From the NCBI RefSeq assembly GCF_000237925.1, contig NC_031498.1:17927004-17991003 (forward strand): a stretch of 64,000 nt of DNA, read 5' to 3'. This DNA is from Schistosoma mansoni. Its lineage: Eukaryota; Platyhelminthes; Trematoda; Strigeidida; Schistosomatidae. The notes under the pieces were generated by a model. It did not search any database. It was not told the DNA's origin and worked only from the letters and a program-made list of their open reading frames with translations. The position numbers and the translations under genes are program-made. Numbering within the stretch: position 1 is the stretch's first letter; each line of letters opens with the position of its first letter. Below are positions 48,046 through 61,335 of the stretch, in pieces.

Positions 48046-50907
48046 CGCAGATATGAGGTGTTGATGTTTATAGTCATATCAAAGACTATAATCTTTCTAG
48101 AAGAGGTTTGAAGGAAAGTGAAAATAAGTGTCATAAATTTAAGTTCGTAAATTATTTCCGCTGTCCTACTTCTCCAAAAACAAACCCTGTTCTCTTGTTA
48201 TTTCATATCATTTATTGGTTCACTCCTACAAAGTATAAAGTAATTACAACACGGTGAATTGATGTTTCTCGAACTACGCTCTTTCAGCTATGGCTGACGT
48301 TACAATCACATAAATACATTGAAGAGATGTTCGATCGGAAATTGTATACACTTCAGTAGAGAATTACATTGCATAGAAATTAGGAGGAACAACACTATGA
48401 ACTTCACATTCTCAACCAATAGAGGATTTTAAGTAGATATATAAATAATCTTTTAAGTAAAAGAAAAGATCCCTATTAACAAGGCAAACCAAATTCGATC
48501 TGTCATTATCCTTCTTCCCTAACCTGGTAAAACATTTTGATTTTCGTAATAAGTAAGAAAATGTTTACAGGATACTATGTATTTGATTCGTACTTATGAA
48601 ACAAACTTTTCAAGTTTCTTATATAATTCAAAATTCAAACATTGGTAAATTATAAGTAGATATTTAATAAACTAATTGAACAATAAGAACTTAACCAATA
48701 TGAAGAAACGTTGAGGTGAAACTATATCAAGTGGTTGGAGGTAATTGGCGTCAGGAGCCACACCTACATGTTGTGAAAGTTAGCATTAGTGGAATGTTAA
48801 TTAACATCTATCAGTGTTACAGTCAGAGACGTTTTAGAGATTGAACTCCTTTTATGATAGTCTCATATTATTCACCTAGATCATACAATCACTCAGACTT
48901 ATTCTTTTTTGAACTTGTTTAAAGTTGAAAAAGAAGTCGTAAGTAAATGTATGATTTCAATCCCATTAACTATCTAGTAATTGACTAATTAATAACTTTT
49001 ACCTATATTCACCGCTTCTGCGTCTTTATTACCGTATTATTTCTTGGGTTACATGAATTACTACAACCAATTATATAACAGTTGATCACTATATCAATCG
49101 ACAGCATTCAATTCACAATTCCTGCAACCTGTGTAGTCTAAACGTGTGGTCTATTGGGTTAACTTGTCTGGAATATAACTTTTCTCAATCAAATTTTAAT
49201 TCGCATTGTCAAGTTAATATGATGGTGCAATGGGTTGGGTCTAGAAAATGTATTAATATAAGATCTAGAATAATTGGAGTTGGATAAGCTTACAAACTGG
49301 TGAGCCCAACAGGAAAAGTCGACACAGACTACCTCACCATTAAAACTGGAACTATGATAGTACATATGATAAAAAGTGAGTAAACGATAATCTTCCCTTT
49401 AGATCAAAATAGCATTCCATGAACTGAATTTGAAAAATTAATTTTTAACTCATCATCAACATAGTAACAATTATCTTTGATTTGTAATCTGCAGTTTTGA
49501 GCTTATCTATTTTTCTGTAGTTCTCACTCTTAACCGTACCATCTTACATAATAGAGTCAATGTAGAAAATGTCCCGTTAATTGATACAGACATACACATA
49601 TAGAATGCAAAAAGATACAGTGCACATCTGTCATGTTTGATATTGTGGCAAGGAATTATTATACAATGAAATTTTATATTTAATGGCTGTTGTTAAATGG
49701 AAGAATATCATCTAGTTAGTTACTTAATAATAACTACAGGAAAATGTAATATACGATCCGCAAGGTTAATAAACAAATAGTGCATTTAGATCTACATCCG
49801 TTTAAGCTAAAGAATAATATTGAATTGTTATCGAAAATATCAGTCGAAGTCTAATCTATATTGCTGGTTAAAATCTCGAATATTACCTGAAATGTTCTAG
49901 TGAGAAATATTCATGGGAATTATTACTTTTAACGTACAGGGTTAAACGAAAAAAATCAATGTTCAAAAATCAAATAAGGTTTTACAGTTGAAAGATTCTT
50001 ATTTAGGAATTATGAATAAGCTCTAGAAATATTTTAGGCATTCCTAGTGTTAGAAAAGGGGTCAAGTGTGTGACTCATTAGAAAATATTACTTGACTGAG
50101 ACATTTTGACCTTACGACATTTAGTTGATTGGTCAAAACAATAGTAAAAATTTGACTAATTCTGACCAGGTAACTGGGTGAAAGCAGTCTATAAAGGTGA
50201 AATATTTTGTCAGTACAAGTTGTCTGTTTTTAGATGGCGAAAAATTTACGCTTCCCAGACTTTTCTTATCTCTGTAGAGGCATAAATGCATATATGTTCA
50301 ATGTTCAAGAAAATATATTGTGTCGCTTTTAATCGGAGGAAACTTAGTTATCTATGAGTAGTTGTGAGTAATCTAAGTTACTAATAATAATTTGCTTTTA
50401 ATTTAACTTACCAAATTGAAAAGCAAATATTTTAGCCAGGTCACCTAATGATGTATATGGGTTTACTAAGGGATAATTAAATACGTACATCCTATTGTTA
50501 ATGAACACCCTCCTTTATTTATGCTTTTCCGAGTTACCTAAGTCTATTTCCCCTATATACTTACACTATACTCCTACTGTTATCACAATTTCTTTCCTTA
50601 CATGAATTTCTAAGCGCAATTAAAGACAATACACTGTTTTACCAGTTTATAATATTTTCTGCCTAATTAGAATACGAGCGCATTGAAAGGTATTACCAAT
50701 GAGCTAATCAATTTGAAATAGATTTTTTTTAGAAGTAGATAAATTCAAATTACTAGCCAACATAATATTGCTCAAAGAAAACAATCACTACTGATGATAA
50801 GGTAGTAATAATAAAAAGTCCAATAGTTCACGGAATTACTATAAAACAAAGAGAATTTCGAATTGAGTTAGTCATCGAGAAAATAGAAATTGAAAGAAGA
50901 TACTTAC
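48046..50907. other. Furin intron, AT-rich
   Basis: No exon found. At about 48725-48790 a GGTTGGAGGTAATTGGCG stretch is related to 1419-1480. Confidence 0.5.
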
Positions 50908-51128
50908 CCAAATGCATGTGATACACGTCGACCAACACCATTCACATGCCAATCATCTGCATATAAACCATCTGGACGTGCTGTATAAACAACTAAATAT
51001 TGTAAATCTCTCCAAGTTAAATTAGGATTGGCTGACAAGGTAAGAGCGCATATACCAGCAGCTAATGGTGCACTAGCTGATGTACCGGAATGATTATCAG
51101 TACAAGTGTGATTTAAATCTGTCGTAAT
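50908..51128 (-). CDS. Furin-like proprotein convertase, exon C (catalytic Ser)
   Basis: This 221-bp exon encodes 73 residues plus two bases of a Gly codon. [13 protein letters not shown] contains the catalytic Ser (furin S368 in HTGTSASAP). [15 protein letters not shown] and [16 protein letters not shown] match furin's NKNLTWRDMQHLVV and DWATNGVGRKVSHSYG. The acceptor is AATAATAG at 51129, preceded by a T-rich tract. The donor is GG then GTAAGTATC at 50907. It starts in phase 0 after exon B and ends in phase 2, and exon D completes the codon. The intron to exon D spans 12.6 kb including two gaps. Confidence 0.97.
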
Positions 51129-52544
51129 CTATTATTCAGAATAAATGAATAAAGAAACATGTTTATGTAATTAAGTTAATTCGAATGACTACAGAATGAC
51201 AATACGTTCAAAAAAAACCTTAAAGAATTAAAGCGTAGTCTTCATGATAATAGTTAGCCGTAATCTAATTTAAGATCAATTTAGTACACAGTTGTGAAAA
51301 GTGAAAAGAACAACCGGATATTTCAGGCTTAAAAAACAAACCAAAATGATAGTGGCAGCGAAAAAATTCTTCTTCTGTAAATGCCTTCTTTAATTTGCAT
51401 AAACATCAGTAACAAGGAATGGATCCCTCATTCTGTGAACATTAAATACCCAAATTATTTATGATAAATTGCCTTATAATAAATATAATAATAATGAAGA
51501 TAAATATGGAGTATTATTCACCCACTTGATTGTAAGTAACTTTTCGTGAAAACAAGTTTTCATCAAAAATTATTGAAAATTTGAAACCACCGGTTGGCTA
51601 ATTTAATGCAAAAATTCTAATAAATAGGTTCATGAATAACAAACTCGTCATGAGATCACACAAATGAAGAGTAGTGCATAAGAACTGTTGAGAAGTTACG
51701 GAATTAGAGATAGAAAGTAAACCAATATTTCGCAGTTTTATTTAGTTATCCAACATTAATTAATTTATTGCAAGGGCACCATCCAAAGTAAATGATACTT
51801 TATTAGAAAGTAGCAGTTATTAATAATAAAAAAACACAGAAATACAACCAAAATACCCATGATAAGTGAAAAGCAACAGAAAAAGAAAATATGTCAGAAA
51901 ATGACTAGAAAATTTTCAGTGGTCAGAACAAGTAAGACGAGAAGTAGAAACCTCAAGATAAAAAGACAAGAAAGTACATTGTCAATAGTTTTAGTAAGAA
52001 ACATCCAATTACACTTGATATGCAGATAAGTAATCGTTTTGTAGATTTTAAAAAATAGGTTGTGTCAGTAAGTCAATTCTCTCAACCACAGTTGTCATTG
52101 AAAAATTTTCCCATTAAACATGTATAAGACATCAATTTTTTCAAAAAGACGGAAATAAGTACTACATGTAATGTTTCAATGTTGAGCAATAATGACAAGC
52201 AGAAGAATGGATTACCAGAATACAGAAACAGAGGTAAGATAATGTTATGGAATAGTATATATGTATACCATTGTTGTGTCTTGATGGCTTGTTGGTAAAT
52301 TATGTGGTCTTTCTCTCCATGTACTAACAAGCAGTGACAGTTTGCAATTCTTTCCAATCTTTAATTCACTTAGACTGGTCCTGTTTGCGGATTTATCTCC
52401 TGTATAATGTGATTTGTGTTACACATTTATACCTAGGTTTAAGCTGGTTAACAATCACAGTTTCAGTATTGGAGCTAATGATTATACTTACAGATACAAA
52501 ATTATACATTTTGCTAGATTTGGATATTATTGAACCGAATAAAG
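51129..52544. other. Furin intron, AT-rich
   Basis: No exon or repeat recognised before the RTE element. An A-rich, T-poor patch lies at 51820-51990. Confidence 0.5.
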
Positions 52545-54190
52545 GGTCTGTTAAGGCGAGTGGAACTTTTAACAGCTTGAATCGACCAGCTCCACTGAAC
52601 CCACCCCCAACATCGAAGTAGTACCCACGGACTTCTCAGTCGTTGTTGGCCCACCAACAATTGAAGAGATCAGCATGGCCATCAGACAAATCAAGAGAGG
52701 CAAAGCAGCGGGACCAGACAACATCCCGGCAGAGGCACTAAAAGCAGATGTAGCAGCAACTGCAAAAATACTCCACATCCTCTTCAGTAAGATTTGGGAT
52801 GAAGAACAAGTACCAGCAGACTGAAAGGAAGGACATCTGATCAAAATACCAAAGAAAGGGGATCTTAGCAAGTGTGATAACTACAGAGGCATCAGTCTTC
52901 TCTCAGTACCAGGAAAAGTCTTTAACAGGGTATTGTTAAACAGAATGAAGGACTCCGTAGACGCCCGACTTCGAGATCAACAGGCTGGATTCCGTAAGGA
53001 TCGATCGTGTACAGACCAAATCGCAACTCCACGGATCATTGTGGACCAATCAATTGAATGGAATTCATCACTCTACATCAACATCTCAACTTCACTATGA
53101 GAAAGCATTTGATAGTGTGGACAGGAAAACACCATGGAGGCTTCTTCGATACTACGGAGTGCTTGAGAAGACAGTCAATATCATACGGAATTCCTATGAT
53201 GGATTAAACTGTGAAATCGTGCATGGAGGACACCTCACTGACTCGTTTAAGGTAAAGACCGGTGTCAGGCAAGGTTGCTTACTCTCACACTTTCTCTTTC
53301 CCCTGGTGGTCGACTGGGTCATGAAGACGTCAACATCTGGAGGAAAGCACGGGATACAATGGGCAGCTAGGATGCAGCTGGACGATTTAGACATCACAGA
53401 TGATCTGGCTCTTCTATCACACACGCAACATTAAATGCAGGAGAAGACGACCAGTGTATCAGTAGCCTCAGCAGCAGTAGGTTTCAATATAAACAAAGGG
53501 AAAAGCATGACTCTCCGATACAATACAGCACGCATCAATCGAATTACACTTGACTGAAAAGCTTTGGAGGATGTGAAAACATTTACATATCTGGGCAGCA
53601 CCATCAATGAACAAGGTGGATTCTGATACAGATATGAAGGTGCGGATCGGCAAAGCAAGAGCAGCATACTTACAATTGAATAACATCTGGAACTCAAAAT
53701 AATTGTCAATCAACAGCAAAATCAGAATTTTCAATACAAATGTCAAGACAGTTCTACTGCATGGGGCGGAAACCTGGAGAACTACGAAAGCCATCATCCA
53801 GAAGATACAGGTGTTTATCAACAGTTGTCTACGCAAGATACTTCGGATCCGTTGACCAGACACTATCAGCAACAACCTACTGTGGGAGAGAATATACCAG
53901 ATTTCAGCGGAGGAAGAAATCAGGAAGAAGCTCTGGAAGTGGATAGGACACACATTGAGGAAATCACCCAACTGCACCACAAGGCAAGCCCTCACATGGA
54001 ATCCTGAAGGTCAAAGGAAAAAAGGAAGACCAAAGAACACATTACGCCGAGAAATGGAGACAGACATGACAAGAATAAACAAAAGTTGGATAGAATTAGA
54101 AAGGATGGCCAAGGACAGAGTGGGTTTGAGAAGGCTAATCGGCGGCCTATGCTCCATTGGGAGTAACAGGCGTAAGTAAGTACTTTTAAA
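52545..54190 (+). mobile_element. RTE-type LINE (SR2-like), 5'-truncated, RT region
   Basis: The frames give the RTE reverse transcriptase in order: FNSLNRPAPLNPP, EEISMAIRQIKRGKAAGPDN, KIPKKGDLSKCDNYRGISLL, QQAGFRKDRSCTDQIAT, EKAFDSVDRKTPWRLL, TGVRQGCLLSHFLFPLVVDW, then DDLDITDDLALLSH where F/Y-A-D-D is expected. The thumb and C-terminus follow ([41 protein letters not shown]), ending in GTAAGTAAGT. Several in-frame stops and at least two frame changes (near 53090 and 53630) plus the altered catalytic box make it inactive. The endonuclease is absent. It lies in the 8.8-kb furin intron, antisense to the gene. Confidence 0.93.
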
Positions 54191-55657
54191 AGGACTACAA
54201 ATTTTCGGTTTTCTGAAATTCAAATTAGTTTACCTATTTTCTGTATGGACACAAGTATCAAATAAATGTGTAACTCACAAATCGAATAAACCATATTAGT
54301 GTGAGATTAATCATTTCAGTATGAGTATGAGTTTCTAAGAGCTCTTGAAATTCATATCATTGAGTTTGATCATTTAACCTTTTGTCTAACTGGTTAGAAA
54401 TACAGGTTTCCTCGTCTTTAATCAAACGAAATGTTCACACAAGAATAACGTTTTTTTATATTTTATAAAGTTTATCTGAAGACTCCTTTCAAATAAAGAA
54501 ATATGCACAAATAAAAAACACTTTAAGATATTCAGTATACACCAAAAACATAACGACGTAAAAGAAAGCCATAGTAACACCGTACGCGAAACCGATATAC
54601 AAAATCCCCACAAAATAAAAACGAGGCATAATTCGAATAAAAGTGGAAATTAATTTCCCATCAACAAACGTTAAAATAACACTCGAAACACACAGAAAAT
54701 TATGTACACGAACAGAAACAAAAGATGCCCAGGATTTTTTGTTATGGAAGTGAGAAAAAAATATCGAAAGTTTAGCGGGACAGGGTAAATGAAACATACA
54801 CACACAAATAAAATGTTTAAACAAAACAAAATTCCCAAACTTGCCGCCAATTTTCTCTTTTGTCTGTTCTAATTTGTGTTTTTACCCCAATAAAAAAATA
54901 AAGAAAATGGGAGGAAAATTTATAAAAATGTATTTTATGAATAAATATATGTCTACAGTATCGATTTCTAATTACGTTATCACGGTACCATATATATATA
55001 TATAACTCTGGCTCTTAGGAAACCAACCTATTTTTTTAGCCAATAAAATGCACTTGTTCTTCAACTCACTTATGATTGCCATCGACTGACCTTCTCATTT
55101 GTCTGCATCAGATGTCAGACAGAGATACTTTGATATTTACTTCTTGAATAACTTCAAGTGTTGATCTCATTATTAAATAGAATAGTCAGAATGATAATTT
55201 CTTACACAACAAGCAACCTTATAAAAATAAAATGCATTTTCTTAGACGGAAATATTTCTCAGTATTCTAGCAAAGGATACCAACCACTGCCTCTAATCAG
55301 AACAGTTTTATTAGACCTAAATAATAGCCAGGACAGAATGAAAACCATGAAAAGCATTTTGAAATGATAATGAGTATTGCATGATGACTAGAAAGAAAAA
55401 ACGGATTTTCGATTGTCATTTGTCCCAGATAAAAAAATGTTCGAATTTATCATGTTCACAATAGGCTTCTGGAATATGTACATCAAACTTTTATTCAATT
55501 TATTAGAATTCAGGTTCTCACCTCCCACTGGTTTTTTTTCTATCTAACACTAGACACGATATATGAACTATAATAACAGGAACTAAAGTAATTTTTTTAA
55601 CATAATTTATGTACTCACACTAAGTTCCTTGATTTTGCTTATAAATAAGTAGCAAAT
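54191..55657. other. Furin intron, AT-rich
   Basis: No exon. The A-rich, T-poor patch at 54480-54900 explains a 111-codon hydrophobic minus-strand frame. A (TA)n run lies near 54990-55004. Confidence 0.5.
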
Positions 55658-56165
55658 TTTATACAGCCGAGGGTGGGGAGAGTCAGCTCTCCCTCTCCAA
55701 ATTCTCTCGCATGGCCAAGTGTACACATTCACTGCCAGGGAAGTCCTACTCACTGCCTTCTCGTAGCGGGGTGTTGTTTACAAAATTGAGAGGACGAAAA
55801 ACGAATGTTCAGCACTCTAACCGGGTCGATGGACAAGATGAGTCTATCTAGAGGGGTTGGAAAACCTTGATTCCAAACCGATGGTGCTCATGAGCTCCAG
55901 GATCCTGATGGAACAAATGGCGTATGAACCTATTGTTGTTCACTGACTACCATGGGACTGCATCTCCTCAAGTTGCTTCACTGCCTTGTGAATTAGAACT
56001 CTAGATCAAAGGCTCGGAGAATGGCCTCCTAAGAAAACCACCCACTTCGGTTTGTGGACCCGGGCAGAATTCCGGCTCTCACATAAACCGAATGATTTGT
56101 GTGACGCACATATATCTAGTACCTCCATGTACAAATATTTATCTGTTTAAATAAATAAATAAAGA
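55658..56165 (+). mobile_element. (AAAT)n-tailed dispersed element
   Basis: Collinear with 28803-29320, starting at CAGCCGAGGGTGGGGAGAG and ending CTGTTTAAATAAATAAATAA. Confidence 0.75.
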
Positions 56166-57768
56166 TACAGCAAGGATGTAGTTAGACCAGTGCTTTGTGC
56201 TACAAATGACCTAGTAATTCCAACTTCGTTATTAAAATAGTGCAATCGAATAAATATATACACTGTATATTTTATGGTGTGGCCGATCGAGTATCACCAT
56301 TACTTTCTAAAAGATGAATGAAACGAAGTTTAGTCTAAAAATCTACGCATGATTATCAAGTTGTATATGCTTATAATTATGTTTAGATATTTATTAGCTT
56401 CCAATTTTCTGTATCTTAGAGAAAACAAGTTTTATTTATTTATATCGATTAGTGTATCAACAGTATGGATTATAAATAATTCTGAACTCTTGATAACCAA
56501 TGTAAAAAAAAACAAGACAGACATTTTATAGATAAAATAAGATGGTATTTACAGTTCAGTAACAAACAATTTAAGCGAAACGATGATACAAAATATCCAG
56601 GGATCAGATGAAACAAATAATTAGAGTAATATTGGTCAATCTGAAAAGAGACCTGTTTATAGATGTTTATATTTTTTCTTATACATCAAAATCTCTATAT
56701 GAAGTTATGACTGACAGATCAATTGTTACACCGATCAAAGATTTTAACGAAAGCTGGCTAGAGGACTGTTTTAAATATGTCTAATTGAAAATCCGAGAAT
56801 ATTTGAGAAATGTACCATTAATATTGAGAAATGACTAATTTTGAAACTCTATTAAAAGAGGAAGCCGGAAATATTAAATATTACAGAATAGTGTTTGGAA
56901 CGTTACATAAAAACATTCAATCGATAGTTTATTTGATATTTTTTAAACAAGGAATAATCAGATGGAGTACCATTTTTTGGAAAAAAAGGCTTAAAAATTA
57001 AAAAATTATGAAACAAAAACCAATAATTAATAGACTAAGGGTAATCGTTTCTGAACCACTTGAAACCAATATTCCACTTTAACCCAAAAAAGACATTTGG
57101 ATTATGGTATTATCTACAAATACCTCTTGGTATTAACCATGAAAAAATGTTTCCTCATAAAAAACGAACTTTCTGAAAAGCACTAAGTAAGTGGAACTTG
57201 TTAATGATTGACAATAGTAAGAACACCATAAAAAGTGTCAGAGCACCGTACAGTGATTGTGTCTTCTTATGTGACTTATCAATAATTAGTACTTACGAGC
57301 CAACCAGAAATCGAGGTAATGTCTTTCAGGTTTCCCAGGGGGCATGTTACGCCTTTGGACAGGTGATTTGTAATCCAAAAGTATGTTTTCCCGACTTCAG
57401 TCTATTACCAATATATGATGGGTATAATTCAATAACATCATTGGAGATGGCTTTACTATATTTGTAGCTTTTTTTTTAAAAGCAGCATATTACTAGACAG
57501 AGATTTGCATGAACTCAGAAGGGAAGTTGTATTTTGGCAATGAATGTTACGACAATTCGAAAGAAATTAGGTGAAAATCTACTACTTTTTAACATAAAAT
57601 ACAACAAGTTAACAGCACCGACAAACAGGTTAACAGCACCGACAAACAGGAAGCGAAAACCCTTTCAAGATATCTAGAGAACAAGATATTTAGGGCTTCC
57701 TCATATCCAACAATTTCAAAATGCCGAAAAAACTTTTCGGGAAATCGAAAATGAACAAAAATCTATTG

Positions 57769-57838
<70 letters not shown>

Positions 57839-58374
57839 AACATTCACCGAATTTCTAGTTGAAATGGAAAATGGAAAGAACACAAAGAAATAAAATTCTT
57901 TCCGACTAGAAATTTGAATTAGGGAATTGAGAATCATATTGAAATATTATGATTATTTTCGGAAAAGAACTATGGTACAATTACCAATAATGATAGTTTG
58001 CACAATGTTTGTTTAAACAATCGTTTTTGGCTACTACGTTAGTCCATTTTTTTTCATAACAAAAAGACTTTATTCATAATTTTATCCTAATTCAGAGTCA
58101 AATAAATATATACTTGATTGGTTCTACGTAATTTATGCTGATCTGAACTCATTCAATCATATAAATATCAGATGAATGAATTTCCATTACTGTGATTCGT
58201 TTGTATGTTTCTCAACATATTTTAAAAACTTTCCAACGAAAACAACAGAATTCGTAGTGTCAATGAAAAAAGAGCAATATACAAGTTCATTACTTTGATT
58301 TACTACTCCTCTCAGCGGATTTTATGTAAATTATAAATTGCAGAATGTTTTGATTGAGATCATGAATCGATCAA
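56166..58374. other. Furin intron with microsatellites
   Basis: No exon. A perfect 21-bp tandem duplication lies at 57608-57649. A long (AT)n tract lies at 57772-57838 with one short interruption. Confidence 0.55.
57772..57838. repeat. (AT)n microsatellite
   Basis: About 65 bp of TA dinucleotides with one TTTA interruption near 57826-57830. Confidence 0.9.
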
Positions 58375-58770
58375 TGTTGGACCACCATTGAAAACATAAA
58401 AGGACTAGATCTCTGTCTCGTCGTAGTACGGTCCTGTACGCAATATACGAACCCAGAACCTACGGTCTCGGACACGAACTTTTAGCCTCTAGACCACTCG
58501 GCTGGCATCCAACGGTGTTGATGTCTAACTTCAACCAATCCACGATCTTGCATGACCGTCTTCAACTGTCTTCAGTGAGTAACTGCGTTCGCGCACGAGA
58601 CCCAGGAACCCGGGTTCGAATACTGCGTGCAGAAGCGTGGATGCGCGTTGCTGAAGAGTCCCACACTAAAGATAAACAGTCGTCCAAAGCCTCCAGGTGT
58701 TCAATAGTGTATAAAATTGATCGATTCATGACCTAAATCAAAACTTAACAATCTCTTCACAACCGCATAC
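58375..58770. mobile_element. Two SINE family 2 fragments in inverted arrangement
   Basis: 58375-58585 is in minus orientation: tail, tRNA-like region with GGGTTCGTATATTG, then the head region with GTTGAAGTTAGACATCAACA. 58590-58740 is in plus orientation: tRNA-like CCGGGTTCGAATACTGC, decayed hammerhead-like module at 58644-58690 with core CTGAAGA, then tail. Both are diverged. Confidence 0.65.
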
Positions 58771-59014
58771 TGTAGAATATTTATTTGAATTAGAAACATA
58801 CTTGTTGCATTTCAAAAACTGAGTCACAAGACAAATTTCTGGTTGTTACAAACATGAATAGAACTCTGAATAATCTGTAATCCGATAATTATATCAAAGT
58901 ATATACACAGGATGCATATACGCCAATAAAGACTTATCAAAATTCAGTCCGGAATAACGATGAGACACTAAAAAATGACATAATTAGCAAACCTGCTGAA
59001 AAATATAGAATATA

Positions 59015-59195
59015 TCTAGACTCAATAGCTCAATGGATATATAAAGTGTTGAGCGTTCGAAGGGAAAGATAACAAGTTAGAGTCTCAAAAGGAATGTCAG
59101 CATTAAATGAAGGTATATCCATGTTACTAGTCCTAAATAGGACGAAATGTGAATGCTGGATTTCAGTCCTGACGATAATATATCTACTTTAAACA
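59015..59195 (+). mobile_element. Old Sm-alpha-like SINE with hammerhead remnant
   Basis: CTCAATAGCTCAATGGATAT (A-box region) is followed by GTTAGAGTCTCAAAAGGA at the B-box position, then TATATCCATGTTACTAGTCC and AATAGGACGAAATGTG, and GCTGGATTTCAG. Stem II (GTCC/GGAC) and GAAA survive. The CUGANGA block is lost (GTTACTA). Confidence 0.65.
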
Positions 59196-59914
59196 GACCA
59201 TTAATTCTATACTGAAACCATCTTTCAATGAAAACAGTGATTATTTTATCTTAATCTTGACTGGATTTCCTGCACATGTTACTATGTTACGTTAGAAAAG
59301 AACAGACGAAACCAAGAGGAGACAGTTTCTCAGTGTTTTTTTTTATTTCCTATACTGAAAAAGAATCTTGAAATGTACCTTTAAAGAGCATTTAACGCTT
59401 AAGTTAACAAATTAAAATATCAAATTATAGGCTACAAAACATTTTCCATGGACTTAAAGGTAATGATATAGAAATCAGAACTTTCATACTACTCCCCAAC
59501 ATAGATAAAAAAAGGACTAACTAAATGAGTGATGTAGCAAACCTTTCTCATCATAAAACACATTAAAACTGTATGATAAGTGGATATTACTTTCAGTGCA
59601 AGAACGCGAATGCATAAATAAATAGATTGTTCACTATGTCAAACGTCTACTCCAACTCTTATATTATTAAGATTGTTCTGATTCTATATAAGTTCTAAGC
59701 ACTATTTGTTTGCTTGAAAACATAACTTTTACCATGTGTTTTTGTGTTATCATAATTGTGGTGATCAATGACAACATAAATAGACGATTCAGTAAAACAG
59801 ACTATATCAAATGTTAGTGGATTATGTCATTTAAAAGGTTACAAGTAAAAAACAAATCAAATTGAAGCTAAGCATTTTTCTCAAATGAAAATAATTATGA
59901 TTATGAAAACTTAC
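59196..59914. other. Furin intron next to exon B
   Basis: AT-rich. No further feature seen. Confidence 0.5.
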
Positions 59915-60127
59915 AACACCACGTTCACCACGTCCTCCACTGCTATAGGTAACAGCTAAAGTTGAAGAACATAATTCTGCATACCACGGAACAGATCCAT
60001 GCTCTGAAACTGATCCAACACCTAGTGTATAAATGCTATTTGTGTATCCATCACAATTGCAGTTATCGTGACTTGTACCACCATTCCCACTGGCCCATAC
60101 AAAAATTGATCCCAAACCACGCCGACC
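59915..60127 (-). CDS. Furin-like proprotein convertase, exon B (oxyanion Asn)
   Basis: This 213-bp exon encodes exactly 71 codons, phase 0 at both ends. [17 protein letters not shown] carries the oxyanion-hole Asn (furin N295). That excludes PC2, which has Asp there. [16 protein letters not shown] contains the equivalent of furin D306, an S1 pocket residue that selects Arg/Lys, and the CNC cysteines. [19 protein letters not shown] matches furin VPWYSEACSSTLATTYSSG. The acceptor is TTTGAAG at 60128 and the donor is GTT then GTAAGTTTTC at 59914. The adjacent introns are 1.2 kb (to exon A) and 8.8 kb (to exon C). Confidence 0.97.
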
Positions 60128-61335
60128 CTTCAAACATAAAAAGTTAATTCAATACATAATTAAAAACAGTTGGAAACAGAATTTAGACGAAATAAATGTA
60201 TATTCCAGACATTTCACCACTTTATGGAACTCAATTATCTGAGAAATAAGATTTGTAAAATCAAATATCATATTTTTTGACAATCAATAAAAAAACCTAA
60301 GATTTATTGTTAGTTTTTGGATACACTAACACGTAATATTGTCATTCATTAGATAATGAGATAACCAATCTGATGGTTTGGGTTAAAACTAGTATGAAGA
60401 ATATTAGACTGTATTACTCTTGTGAAATTTCAAATGCCTGTAAAGGTATTAACAGTAAACAAAGGGGCTTATACATGATTAATCAAAATCAGATGAGTGG
60501 TAGGTTTATTGAGAAGCAGTAATAGATTGTATTTTATATCAGTGTCTAATTAATTTCTAAATATCAAAATCATTCAAGAACTAAAAGGTTGACGGATCAT
60601 GAATCTTGAACAAAAAAGATGTACTTCATTTTTAAATGCTACAGAACTGAACGGTACGAAATAATCATATATTGTTTTAGGTTTGACATTTAAGAAAGCC
60701 ACTGAAGTTTATATATATATATCCTATATACGGTCGAAAATATAACACTACTTCATAACTTTAACAAACTTCATATACCACTAAATTGATCTCTCGAGAA
60801 TGTTCTTATAACTCATACGTCCATTAAAACTGCAGGATACTGAACATAAAAGTAAGTGATTTCATAGTGTCATTTCTCGCTTAACATTTTTACACATATG
60901 ATCAATCAATAACCTTAAGTCGATACGTCCGAAGTATGAAATTGTCATAATTTCACTAATCATGTATTTATATTTTGGAATTTGGATAAATAACCGATGA
61001 AATAAAACTGAATATAAGAGTGGCACTGTAAGAGTCCATGTAATTGTTTTAATATATTGATCGTGTTGCATAGTGTTGCCTGTGAAATATAAAACTGATT
61101 TTTAATCCACAACAAACATAATACTAATATGAAGCTTCTAGAAATCGATAGAACACGACAAAAACGAAGTAGCTTTGATAGAAAACTTCCAATAGTACGT
61201 CATCTTCAAAAAAAGTGTTGACTATGATCTGATGTTTTCTAAAAAAACAAGTGGAAGTGTGTAGTGTTTAATCTAATTGAGTAAATAGTTATTTAAAAAT
61301 TAAATTACAAACAAAACAGCATTCAAACTACTTAC
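60128..61335. other. Furin intron (1.2 kb)
   Basis: GTAAG at the exon A side, T-rich acceptor at the exon B side. AT-rich, with a short (TA)n run at 60711-60722. Nothing else seen. Confidence 0.7.
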
